NCBI GenBank assembly: GCA_002309875.1
Contig: DBYM01000063.1
Coordinates: 10,697 to 27,862 of the forward strand
Source: Cyanobacteria bacterium UBA1186
GTDB lineage: Bacteria; Cyanobacteriota; Vampirovibrionia; Gastranaerophilales; Gastranaerophilaceae
Length of the DNA: 17,166 nucleotides
Reading direction: 5' to 3'
Below are positions 7,036-13,784 of this stretch, piece by piece. Each line of letters begins with the position of its first letter. Positions within the stretch are counted from its first letter, which is position 1. Both the position numbers and the translations under genes were made by a program. The notes beneath the pieces are model-generated. The model saw nothing but the letters and a program-made list of their open reading frames with translations. It had not been told where the DNA came from and ran no database searches.

Positions 7036-8787
7036 TTATTTGAGGTTTGTAACTGCGGTAACCACAACTTCTGCGGCTTCTTCCGGCAGAACGTTTGATG
7101 TTTCGCCCGTTTCGCGTACTTTAAATTCAACCAAACCTTCGGTTATGGTTTTTCCGACCGTAATTATGTAAGGAAATCCGATTAAGTCCGCATCTTTGAA
7201 CTTAACTCCCGCACGTTCGTCACGGTCATCAATTACCGCTTCGACCCCGTGCTTGTTGAGAGTTTTGTAAATATCTTCCGCAACCTTCATCTGAAGTTCG
7301 TCTTTTGTGTTTACGGGAATTACGATTGCGTGATAAGGCGCAATTGCAAGCGGCCATTTGATTCCGTGCTCGTCGTGATGTGCTTCGACTGCAGCAGCGG
7401 CAGTTCTTGAAATACCTATTCCGTAACAGCCCATTATATACGGCTGTGCTTTTCCGTTTTGGTCAAGATAAACCGCATTCATCGGTTTTGAATACTTTGT
7501 TCCGAGTTGGAAGATGTTTCCGACTTCAATCCCTCTCGTAACCTTCAGCGGCTTTCCGCATTCGGGACACAAATCACCCGCATCAACAAGTCTGATATCG
7601 GCAATCTGCGCGGGCAAATCAACATCAACACCCCAATTACCGCCAACAAGGTGCTTATCTTTTATGTTTACTCCGATTACGAAGTTTTTCAAATCAACGA
7701 CGGTCTTGTCCGCAATGAATTTGATCGGTTTTCCGTTATATTCCTTTATACCTTTAGGTCCGATGAAACCTTTGTCAGCGTTAAATCCATTTACCCCCAT
7801 AATATCTTCGATTTCGGCAGCAACCGCAATTCTTATTTCCTGTCCGCCTATTGCATTTAAGAGTTTTGTTTCTTCGACATTCTTATCTGCTCTGATCAGT
7901 GCAATTACAGGGTCTTTGTCTATTATATAAACCAAGGATTTAACGATTATTGTCGGTTCAATCTTTAAGAAATCGCATAATTCTTCAATCGTGTGGGTAT
8001 TCGGAGTATCAATAATTTCAGGTTTACTCCACTTACCCGTTATATTTACCTCCGGTAAATTTGATACTGCGTGGTTTGAATTTGCAGCATAACCGCAATC
8101 GCAGTAGAATACATCATTTTCTCCCGCATCTGTATCGGTTATAACCATAAATTCATGGCTTACGCTTCCTCCGATTGCGCCCGAATCCGACTGTACCGCT
8201 TTTGTTTCAAGTCCGCAGCGTTTGAAGATTCGTGTATAGGCGTCCCACATATTTTTGTACTCTTTTTCAAGCCCTTCCTGAGTGGTGTCGAAAGAATAGG
8301 CATCTTTCATAATAAATTCACGGCCTCGGAGAAGTCCGAAACGGGGACGTCTTTCGTCACGGAATTTTGACTGAATTTGGTATAAATTTACCGGTAATTG
8401 TTTGTAAGATTTCAGTCCGTCACGGGCAATTGCGGTAATGATTTCTTCGTGAGTAGGTCCTAAGCACATATCTCTTCCGTGTCTGTCCTGCAAACGCATC
8501 AATTCACCGCCGTATGCACCCCATCTGCCTGATTCTTCCCAGAGTTCCTTAGGCTGAACAAAAGGCATTAAAAGTTCCTGTGCGCCTGCCCTGTCCATTT
8601 CCTGACGAACAATATTTTCAACTTTTTTCAGCACTCTCCACATTAGGGGAAGATAGTTATAAATCCCCATTGAGAGTTTTCTTATAAATCCTGCTCTTAC
8701 CAATAACTTGTGAGATATAACCTCCGCATCGGAAGGAAACTCTCTCAAAGTCTGTACAAACAATTTCGACATTCTCATAATATACAT
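7036..8787 (-). CDS. proS: Prolyl-tRNA synthetase, bacterial type with editing domain
   Basis: ProRS charges tRNA-Pro in the cytoplasm. The 583-residue protein has the length and layout of the bacterial type. The class II catalytic core has LGPTHEE (109-115), motif 2 FRDERRPRFGLLRGREF (142-158) and motif 3 GCYGIGISR (463-471). An inserted YbaK-like editing domain spans about 225-410 and includes K293, the position of the editing lysine in E. coli ProRS. Cys pairs at C229/C231 and C417/C420 flank that insertion, as in many homologues. The anticodon-binding domain fills 480-583. The start could be ATG 8787 (GAGG only 2 nt away) or ATG 8778, giving MRMSKLF (GAGG 11 nt away). It stands alone on this strand and converges with the metallophosphoesterase gene. 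Confidence 0.96.
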   Translation of the reverse strand: MYIMRMSKLFVQTLREFPSDAEVISHKLLVRAGFIRKLSMGIYNYLPLMWRVLKKVENIVRQEMDRAGAQELLMPFVQPKELWEESGRWGAYGGELMRLQDRHGRDMCLGPTHEEIITAIARDGLKSYKQLPVNLYQIQSKFRDERRPRFGLLRGREFIMKDAYSFDTTQEGLEKEYKNMWDAYTRIFKRCGLETKAVQSDSGAIGGSVSHEFMVITDTDAGENDVFYCDCGYAANSNHAVSNLPEVNITGKWSKPEIIDTPNTHTIEELCDFLKIEPTIIVKSLVYIIDKDPVIALIRADKNVEETKLLNAIGGQEIRIAVAAEIEDIMGVNGFNADKGFIGPKGIKEYNGKPIKFIADKTVVDLKNFVIGVNIKDKHLVGGNWGVDVDLPAQIADIRLVDAGDLCPECGKPLKVTRGIEVGNIFQLGTKYSKPMNAVYLDQNGKAQPYIMGCYGIGISRTAAAAVEAHHDEHGIKWPLAIAPYHAIVIPVNTKDELQMKVAEDIYKTLNKHGVEAVIDDRDERAGVKFKDADLIGFPYIITVGKTITEGLVEFKVRETGETSNVLPEEAAEVVVTAVTNLK

Positions 8788-8806
8788 ATCCTCGCTTACA
8801 TTTATA

Positions 8807-8815
8807 ATTCTACCA
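8807..8815 (-). promoter_or_regulatory. Predicted extended -10 of proS
   Basis: On the minus strand TGGTAGAAT (extended -10, hexamer 8812-8807) lies about 20 bp before the proS start. This predicts a transcript start near 8800 and a roughly 13-nt leader containing GAGG. No good -35 is visible. Confidence 0.4.
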
Positions 8816-8827
8816 CAAAGGTATTTA

Positions 8828-8836
8828 TGTTATCCT
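8828..8836 (+). promoter_or_regulatory. Predicted extended -10 of the radical SAM gene
   Basis: TGTTATCCT fits an extended -10 (TGn plus TATCCT). It ends 6 nt before the ATG at 8843, with no Shine-Dalgarno between, so a leaderless message is possible. The hexamer matches only 4 of 6 consensus bases and no -35 is clear. Confidence 0.35.
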
Positions 8837-8842
8837 TAATTT

Positions 8843-9766
8843 ATGGACAGACGGTATAATGCTTTCAGTGACTATTTAAGACAAAAATTCGGAGCAAAGG
8901 TTTACAAAATTACGCTCGATGCGGGTTTTTCATGCCCGAATCGTGACGGAACTCTGTCTGACAAAGGGTGTCTTTTTTGTGACGAGAGCGGAAGTTTTTC
9001 TCAGACTCATTCGGGCCTGATGAGTATAAAAGAGCAGATGAAATCCGAAATGGAATTCCTTTCAAAGCGGTTTAAGGCGGAAAAATATATGTCCTATTTT
9101 CAGGCTTATTCAAACACATATAAACCCGTAAAAGAACTTGAAAAAATATACAAAGAATCTCTTGACCACCCTGATATTGTGGGAATTTCAATAGGAACAA
9201 GGCCCGATTGTATTGATGATGAAAAACTTTCCTTAATTCAATCTTTTACCCCCGATTATTACACCTGGATTGAATACGGTCTGCAGAGCGCAAATGACAA
9301 AACCCTAAAAAAGATAAACCGGGGTCACGATTACGACTGTTTTCTGAGGGCTTATGAAAAAACAAGGAAATACGCAGGGATTAATATTTGTGTCCACGTT
9401 ATTATGAACCTTTTTGAAACCTATGAAGAAATGATGAATACGGCGAAAAAGGTTGCGGAACTTGAGCCTGACGGGGTAAAAATTCACATGCTCTGCGTGC
9501 TTGAGGGTACAAAACTCGAAAAAATATATAATCAGGGCAAACTGAATCTGATGACGGAAGATGAGTATGTAAACGTCGTTTGTGATTTTCTTGAATATTT
9601 GCCACCAAAAACAACAATTCATCGTCTTGCAGGGAACGGTCTCAGGACAAAACTTGTTGAGCCTCGCTGGATTGGAAGAAAACTCGATACGATGAACAGA
9701 GTTACCTGGGAACTTGAACGACGGGGTGCGAGACAGGGTAGTAAATTCCAAATGGTTGCATTATAA
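8843..9766 (+). CDS. TIGR01212 family radical SAM protein (YhcC/YtqA-like)
   Basis: This 307-residue protein belongs to the Elp3-like radical SAM enzymes. The cluster-binding cysteines are C31, C43 and C46 in SCPNRDGT...GCLFC, the spacing of the TIGR01212/YhcC/YtqA group. Further family stretches are ISIGTRPDCID, EYGLQSANDKTLKKINRGH and VHVIMNLFETYEEM; they form the SAM-binding barrel. The target molecule of this group is not established to my knowledge, so no reaction is assigned. The ATG has no Shine-Dalgarno, and a -10-like box lies directly upstream. Its TAA stop (9764-9766) lies inside the -10 hexamer of the smpB promoter. It is divergent from proS, with 55 bp between starts. Confidence 0.9.
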   Translation: MDRRYNAFSDYLRQKFGAKVYKITLDAGFSCPNRDGTLSDKGCLFCDESGSFSQTHSGLMSIKEQMKSEMEFLSKRFKAEKYMSYFQAYSNTYKPVKELEKIYKESLDHPDIVGISIGTRPDCIDDEKLSLIQSFTPDYYTWIEYGLQSANDKTLKKINRGHDYDCFLRAYEKTRKYAGINICVHVIMNLFETYEEMMNTAKKVAELEPDGVKIHMLCVLEGTKLEKIYNQGKLNLMTEDEYVNVVCDFLEYLPPKTTIHRLAGNGLRTKLVEPRWIGRKLDTMNRVTWELERRGARQGSKFQMVAL

Positions 9767-9767
9767 T
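9762..9767 (+). promoter_or_regulatory. Consensus -10 box of smpB, overlapping a stop codon
   Basis: A perfect TATAAT ends exactly 6 nt before the smpB ATG at 9774 and contains the TAA stop of the upstream radical SAM gene (9764-9766). The predicted transcription start coincides with the A of the smpB ATG, and no Shine-Dalgarno is present. No convincing -35 is seen 17 bp upstream. Confidence 0.55.
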
Positions 9768-9773
9768 ACTCGT

Positions 9774-10220
9774 ATGGATAAAAAGGTTATTTCTACAAAC
9801 AGAAAAGCGTTCCATGATTTTTTGATTTTTGACAGATATGATGCGGGAATTGTTCTGACAGGAACGGAAATTAAATCGATCCGTCAGGGCATGTTCAATC
9901 TCAAAGACAGTTTTGCAAAAATCGAAGACGGAGAAATTTTCTTATACAACATGCATATCTCACCTTATAAACAGGGAAATCGCTTTAATCATGAGGCGGA
10001 AAGGGTGAGAAAACTTCTGCTGAAAAAACAGGAAATCATGAAGATGCTTGGCAAAATTAAGAAAGAAAACTATACAATTGTTCCTTTGGAATTGTATTTA
10101 TCTCATGGTTTTGCTAAGATAGAGATAGGCTTGGCAAAGGGTAAAAAATTATACGACAAGCGTGAGGCTATCGCAAAGAAAACACAGGAACGTGATATCG
10201 CACGCGGGGTGCGTAGATAG
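9774..10220 (+). CDS. smpB: SsrA-binding protein SmpB
   Basis: SmpB binds tmRNA (SsrA) and delivers it to stalled ribosomes for trans-translation. The 148-residue protein covers the whole family: NRKAFHDF near the N-terminus, GIVLTGTEIKSIRQG, the KLLLKKQEIMKMLGKI segment, a Y..VPLELY strand, and the C-terminal GLAKGKKLYDKRE basic region followed by a lysine/arginine-rich tail. The frame is open 20 codons further upstream (to 9714), but that extension overlaps the radical SAM gene and is not like SmpB; ATG 9774 gives the standard beginning. No Shine-Dalgarno is present, and TATAAT lies 6 nt upstream. No tmRNA gene is visible in the window. Confidence 0.96.
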   Translation: MDKKVISTNRKAFHDFLIFDRYDAGIVLTGTEIKSIRQGMFNLKDSFAKIEDGEIFLYNMHISPYKQGNRFNHEAERVRKLLLKKQEIMKMLGKIKKENYTIVPLELYLSHGFAKIEIGLAKGKKLYDKREAIAKKTQERDIARGVRR

Positions 10221-10241
10221 GTGTAACCGGGAGTAAGTAAA

Positions 10242-10853
10242 ATGTATAATCGCGAATCAATTTTGAAAACTTTAAATTCTGAGAATTATTATATAGACAA
10301 ACATTCTTTGGATTTGTTTCTTAATGACTGGAAGATTGATTCTATATATGAAGATGAAGACGGACTTGAATTTTATGACGAATTGGCTCTGGACAGAATT
10401 AAAAAAGGCATATCTTTAAAGGCTCAGGGTTACAGTGACGAGCAGATTATTGCCAAATTGCAGAAAATTGAGCCAAAACAGGAAAAACCTGCAGAGCCCG
10501 TACAGCCGATTTTGGTAAAAGATTTTCTTCCCGTTGAAGAAGTCCCTGTTGTTGAGGAAAATACCGTTACAGATTTAACTCCCCGTCAGGACAAGAGTTT
10601 TACCCTTGATGTAACCTCTCAGACCTTACAAATGCTTGCAGAAGCCGTTGCCAAGAAAATCAGCGACGATATTACAAATTCCGATATGGCAACAAGACTT
10701 ATTGAGGCAGGCGGTTACAAACGTGACAACGAGATTATGGCAAGACAGATTCAGGAACTCCTTGACCATAACAAAGAACTTTCCGCAAGAATCGAACAAC
10801 TTGAAAGCCACCCGTCACGCAGTTTCTGGAGCAGATTTTGGCACGGAAGATAA
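10242..10853 (+). CDS. MerR-like N-terminal domain protein with C-terminal coiled coil
   Basis: The 203-residue protein is not one I can name. Residues 1-75 look like a MerR-type winged helix: YIDKHSLDLFLNDWKI, an acidic turn, then the YDELALDRIKKGISLKAQGYSDEQI pattern typical of the second MerR helix pair. A Pro/Glu/Val-rich linker follows (about 76-115). Next comes an amphipathic stretch (LDVTSQTLQMLAEAVAKKI), then a heptad-like helix (about 165-192, including IQELLDHNKELSARIEQLE), suggesting dimerisation. The end is aromatic and basic (SFWSRFWHGR). It may be a DNA-binding regulator or a chromosome-associated protein. A GGGAG Shine-Dalgarno lies 8 nt before the ATG, 21 bp after smpB; the next gene starts within its last codons. 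Confidence 0.75.
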   Translation: MYNRESILKTLNSENYYIDKHSLDLFLNDWKIDSIYEDEDGLEFYDELALDRIKKGISLKAQGYSDEQIIAKLQKIEPKQEKPAEPVQPILVKDFLPVEEVPVVEENTVTDLTPRQDKSFTLDVTSQTLQMLAEAVAKKISDDITNSDMATRLIEAGGYKRDNEIMARQIQELLDHNKELSARIEQLESHPSRSFWSRFWHGR

Positions 10854-11350
10854 GTTATTCCGAATTTATAAACGAACTCGATTTGCGTCTTGCGGGGTAT
10901 TTCAGAGAGCATGAAAACTTGTTGTGTTGTAAGGCGGGTTGCTCATCGTGTTGCGAAAAAGGCGATTATCCGCTTTCAAACCTTGAACTCGAGTATTTAA
11001 TGAAAGGATATGCAGAACTCGATAATACCGTCAAAAGCAGAATTCAGGCGAATGTCAAAGCGATTGAAAAAGGCGGGAAATGCCCGTTTCTGCTTGACAA
11101 TTTGTGTTCGGTTTACCCTTACAGACCTATTATTTGCAGAACGCACGGGCTTGCATATCTTATGAAAGACGGCAGGGTAAATGTTCCTTACTGTGCGAAC
11201 GACAACAAAAATTATAATTCGGTTTACAAAGACGGAGAATTCCTCTTTGAGCCGATAAAAGAGAATTTAAGCACACAGAGTTTGTTATCGGAAGCCTTTC
11301 CTGATGCAGTTATTAAGAACCTTTACTCCTGGCTTTGCGACAGGTGTTAA
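10838..11350 (+). CDS. YkgJ-type cysteine cluster protein
   Basis: The 170-residue protein carries the cysteine cluster of the YkgJ family (PF03692, putative zinc- or iron-chelating): C30, C31, C35, C38 and C39 in CCKAGCSSCC, then C82 (KCPFL), C90 (NLCSVY), C100 (RPIICRTHG) and C119 (VPYC). The family order CPFL...C.VY..RP..CR is clear. Two more cysteines, C167 and C170, form a CDRC near the very end. Function in this family is not settled; metal or Fe-S binding is likely. The start is TTG at 10838, 16 bp inside the preceding gene. It is chosen because GGAG lies 6 nt upstream and no ATG fits before the cluster. Confidence 0.85.
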   Translation: MARKISYSEFINELDLRLAGYFREHENLLCCKAGCSSCCEKGDYPLSNLELEYLMKGYAELDNTVKSRIQANVKAIEKGGKCPFLLDNLCSVYPYRPIICRTHGLAYLMKDGRVNVPYCANDNKNYNSVYKDGEFLFEPIKENLSTQSLLSEAFPDAVIKNLYSWLCDRC

Positions 11351-11413
11351 ATCAATTGTTAAGTTTTGTAACAAATAAATTCCTTTGTGAAATCGGGCAA
11401 AATTTATTTACTT

Positions 11414-11421
11414 TATATAAA
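11414..11421 (+). promoter_or_regulatory. Possible -10 of the Ser-rich peptide gene
   Basis: The 99-bp gap 11351-11449 is very AT-rich and holds TATATAAA, about 30 bp before the ATG at 11450. No good -35 sits at 17 bp; a TTGTGA (11385-11390) is too far away. A short inverted repeat, TTGTTA/TAACAA (11356-11374), lies at the start of the gap. An AGGA Shine-Dalgarno is 9 nt before the ATG. Confidence 0.3.
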
Positions 11422-11449
11422 TGTAAACACAAAGATAGGAATTTAAGAT

Positions 11450-11797
11450 ATGCTAACATTTACTAATTCAGAAGAAAGACAACATTCAGCATTCACCCTT
11501 TTGGGAACTGCTACACCGTCTCATTCAACAAGATTGATTTCTGAAAATGTTTCATTGATTTCCGATAATACTTCACTTTTGTCATCAAATGACAGTGGTA
11601 TGGACTATTGCAGTTTTTATTCAGGCCCTTCTGATTCAACAATAATCGCATTCGGTGAACAGTCCGAATCAGCCGGCTCAATCGCTAATTCCGGCAGCAG
11701 CGAATCTTGCGGGTCTATCGCTTATACAGGCAGTGGAGAATCTTGCGGTTCAGTCGCTTCTTCATTCAGCGGCACTTCTTACAGTTACAGTTGCTAA
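11450..11797 (+). CDS. Serine-rich small protein built of two tandem repeat types
   Basis: The 115-residue product has 32 serines (28%) and four cysteines (C54, C87, C99, C115). I do not recognise a family. Residues 29-49 are three heptads of the form L-[IL]-S-x-N-x-S. Residues 73-108 are three dodecads of the form E-S-[AC]-G-S-[IV]-A-x-x-x-x-x, the second and third with Cys at position 3. The C-terminus is GTSYSYSC. There is no Sec signal, transmembrane segment or charged core. The gene stands alone, with an AGGA Shine-Dalgarno and a strong intrinsic terminator 28 bp after the stop. It could be a modified-peptide precursor, a surface or structural repeat protein, or an intrinsically disordered protein. 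No maturation enzyme or transporter of the usual types adjoins it. It is probably translated, given RBS, terminator and in-frame repeats. Confidence 0.65.
   Translation: MLTFTNSEERQHSAFTLLGTATPSHSTRLISENVSLISDNTSLLSSNDSGMDYCSFYSGPSDSTIIAFGEQSESAGSIANSGSSESCGSIAYTGSGESCGSVASSFSGTSYSYSC
11534..11596 (+). repeat. Three in-frame 21-bp (7-residue) repeats
   Basis: The encoded units are LISENVS, LISDNTS and LLSSNDS (residues 29-49 of the Ser-rich protein). They are conserved at protein level and more diverged at DNA level. Confidence 0.7.
11666..11773 (+). repeat. Three in-frame 36-bp (12-residue) repeats
   Basis: Units start with GAA at 11666, 11702 and 11738 and encode ESAGSIANSGSS, ESCGSIAYTGSG and ESCGSVASSFSG. 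Cys replaces Ala at position 3 in units two and three. A very degenerate unit may precede them, sharing only an I-A pair in register. Confidence 0.8.
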
Positions 11798-11824
11798 TTA
11801 AAGAACCAAATTCGAACAGATTTC

Positions 11825-11853
11825 AATCCCGGTTTTATACCGGGATTTTTTTT
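11825..11853 (+). terminator. Intrinsic terminator of the Ser-rich peptide gene
   Basis: Perfect 8-bp arms AATCCCGG and CCGGGATT flank the loop TTTTATA and run directly into a tract of eight T (11846-11853). This is a classical Rho-independent terminator on the plus strand, 28 bp after the TAA. Confidence 0.92.
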
Positions 11854-11862
11854 GTTAAGTTG

Positions 11863-11891
11863 TTGTCAAAACATCGCTAAAATGCTACGAT
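11863..11891 (+). promoter_or_regulatory. Predicted promoter of the pilT-recO-gatD operon
   Basis: TTGTCA (11863-11868) is followed after 17 bp by TACGAT (11886-11891), preceded by TGC to give an extended -10. It lies just after the upstream terminator. The predicted start near 11898 leaves a leader of about 26 nt containing the AAGG Shine-Dalgarno of the ATPase gene. Confidence 0.55.
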
Positions 11892-11923
11892 TAAATAGGT
11901 TATTATTGTACGGAAGGGTTATT

Positions 11924-13024
11924 ATGAGCGAAGGTTTTGATATAATTCAGTTTTTGAAAAGTGCGGTGGCTTCAGGTGCTTCCGATGAGCATTTGAAGGT
12001 AGGTTATGTTCCGTTTGTAAGGAAAAACGGTTTTATAAAGCGTACGAATATGCAGACTTTGACGGTTGATGACCTTTCAAAAGCGGTTGTAGATATTGCA
12101 CCGCAATCAGTAAAAGATAAAATTCTGAGCATGATGGATTTGGATTTTGTGTACGAAATCCCTGACTGTTCACGTTTCAGGGTTAATTATAACAGACAGT
12201 CAGGCATGCCGGGATTGGTTATAAGAAACATTTCATACACTATCCCGACACTGAAAGAACTCGAACTCCCCGATGTTTTGAACGAGATTGTGAATTACCA
12301 AAACGGTATAGTGCTCGTTACGGGGCCTACGGGAAGCGGTAAATCCACGACAATTGCGTCTTTGATTAACCAAATTAACTTAACATATCCGAAACATATA
12401 ATTACGGTTGAAGATCCGATTGAGTACATATTTAACTGTGAGAAGTCAATAATTTCGCAAAGACAGGTTGAAGTGGATACCGCATCAATTTCCGACGGTA
12501 TAAAATACGCCCTGAGACAGGACCCTGACGTAATATTTATCGGTGAAATAAGAGATGCCGAGACTATGTCTGCGGCACTTAAAGCATCGGAAACAGGGCA
12601 TTTGGTCTTGTCCACGCTTCACACAAACGATTCCGTTCAGACAATAAACAGAATTATCAATATGTTTGAAGAATCAGTCAGAGATTTTGTCAGAAAACAA
12701 CTTTCCGAGACACTGAGAGCAACGATTGCGCAGAAACTTATTTATTCTAACGTAAATCAGAAACGTTATCCGGCATGTGAAATTATGGTTGTAACCCCGA
12801 CAATAAAGGATTACATAACAAAAGACAATACGGACGAGATTTATAACATTTTACGTGATACGACGATTGATAATATGATGTCTATGAACTGTTCACTCGC
12901 AAATCTTGCAACTACGGGCCTGATTGAGAAGGAAGTCGCACTGGAAAATTCCAACGACGTGGGAGAATTAGAGCAGATATTCAGAGGGGTTTACAGAGGT
13001 ACAAAGTCGTATTATGAAGAGTAA
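11924..13024 (+). CDS. pilT: PilT-family type IV pilus retraction-type ATPase
   Basis: This 366-residue protein is a secretion/pilus hexameric ATPase of the PilT class. An N-terminal PAS-like domain starts with the PilT-like ASGASDEHLKVGYVPFVRKNG (residues 16-36). The C-terminal RecA-like domain has Walker A GPTGSGKST (134-142), the Asp box TVEDPIE (161-167), Walker B RQDPDVIFIGEIRD (198-211) and the His box ETGHLVLSTLHTND (223-236). The motif known as AIRNLIRE in PilT reads TIKDYITK here (293-300), so retraction activity is uncertain. The frame is open 24 codons upstream into the terminator; ATG 11924 with AAGG gives the normal start. No other pilus gene is in the window. Its end overlaps recO by 11 bp. 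Confidence 0.88.
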   Translation: MSEGFDIIQFLKSAVASGASDEHLKVGYVPFVRKNGFIKRTNMQTLTVDDLSKAVVDIAPQSVKDKILSMMDLDFVYEIPDCSRFRVNYNRQSGMPGLVIRNISYTIPTLKELELPDVLNEIVNYQNGIVLVTGPTGSGKSTTIASLINQINLTYPKHIITVEDPIEYIFNCEKSIISQRQVEVDTASISDGIKYALRQDPDVIFIGEIRDAETMSAALKASETGHLVLSTLHTNDSVQTINRIINMFEESVRDFVRKQLSETLRATIAQKLIYSNVNQKRYPACEIMVVTPTIKDYITKDNTDEIYNILRDTTIDNMMSMNCSLANLATTGLIEKEVALENSNDVGELEQIFRGVYRGTKSYYEE

Positions 13025-13784
13025 TTATGTTACCGAGGCTATCAATTTAAAATCCTACAACCTCAATGATGCCGATAAAATTATTTTAATGTATTCCAAA
13101 GACAGCGGGCTTATTAAGGGTGTTGCAAAAGGGATTAAGAAACCCCAAAGCAAACTCGGAGCGAGAATGGATTTGCTTGTCGCAAATACCCTTCAACTTT
13201 TGAAAGGCCGTTCCATGGATACGATTTTGCAGGCGCAGACGGTTAATAATTTCAGAAAAACACGTGAAGATTTCGACAAACTTATGTTATCGTCTTATAT
13301 TTCCGAACTTGTCGTAAATTTCGGAGAAGGCTCCGAATCTGCCTCTAAAGATATATATGACTTGTTGTATAAGGCCTTAAACAGGGTTGCAAATGCTGCC
13401 GATAAAAAAGATGCACTGATTGCGGTAATAAAATTTCAGTTAAAACTCCTTTTGATAATGGGATTTTGCGTAGAATTGGATACCTGTCTCTGCTGCAGAG
13501 AGCGTGTGCTTGACGAAGAAATGTTTTTCTCTTCGCAAATGGGCGGTATTATCTGTAAAGAGTGTAACGAAACTCTCGGTGTAAGGCTGAGTATGCACTA
13601 CAAAATCCGTGACTTTTTGCAGGCTATGCTTCAGTTTGATTTTGATTATGAAAGCGATTATGACCGCAAGGCTACCGAGAAGGTTTGTCAGGTTTGCTTT
13701 GATTTGCTTGACGAATATATAAAAATTCATACCAACAAAAGACAAAAATCGGCAAAAGTTTTGAAGGAGCTTGTTACCGCATGA
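13014..13784 (+). CDS. recO: DNA repair protein RecO
   Basis: RecO works with RecF and RecR in loading RecA at single-strand gaps. The 256-residue protein has the OB-fold N-terminus (VTEAINLKSYNLNDADKIILMYSKDSGLIKGVAKGIKKPQSKLGARM), a helical middle and the zinc-finger pairs C148/C151 and C171/C174 (TCLCCRE and ICKECNE), followed by a C-terminal helical part. Length is normal. The ATG is 11 bp inside the ATPase gene, with no strong Shine-Dalgarno of its own, implying translational coupling. The TGA stop overlaps the next ATG as ATGA. Confidence 0.92.
   Translation: MKSNYVTEAINLKSYNLNDADKIILMYSKDSGLIKGVAKGIKKPQSKLGARMDLLVANTLQLLKGRSMDTILQAQTVNNFRKTREDFDKLMLSSYISELVVNFGEGSESASKDIYDLLYKALNRVANAADKKDALIAVIKFQLKLLLIMGFCVELDTCLCCRERVLDEEMFFSSQMGGIICKECNETLGVRLSMHYKIRDFLQAMLQFDFDYESDYDRKATEKVCQVCFDLLDEYIKIHTNKRQKSAKVLKELVTA

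Noticed and set aside
7507..7930. Open frames of 117 and 138 codons on the plus strand within proS
   Set aside because: They are antisense shadows of a well-conserved ProRS and have no RBS or recognisable protein features.
9714..9773. Longer smpB starting inside the radical SAM gene
   Set aside because: The 20 extra residues do not resemble SmpB, and the TATAAT box lies within them; ATG 9774 gives the standard N-terminus.
9767..10241. A tmRNA (ssrA) gene near smpB
   Set aside because: The flanking DNA is coding, with gaps of only 7 and 21 bp; no tRNA-like or tag-peptide structure can fit.
11356..11374. Inverted repeat TTGTTA/TAACAA after the cysteine-cluster gene
   Set aside because: The arms are only 6 bp, AT-rich and have no T-tract; too weak to call a terminator, though a protein-binding site is possible.
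11450..11797. Firm assignment of the Ser-rich protein as a lanthipeptide or other RiPP precursor
   Set aside because: No LanM, YcaO, peptidase-transporter or RiPP-type radical SAM gene is adjacent, and the leader does not match a known type such as Nif11; the nearby TIGR01212 radical SAM gene is not a known maturase.
11852..11923. 24-codon extension of the pilT-like gene
   Set aside because: It begins with TTG in the T-tract of the upstream terminator and covers a plausible promoter; ATG 11924 has an SD and gives the usual PilT beginning.
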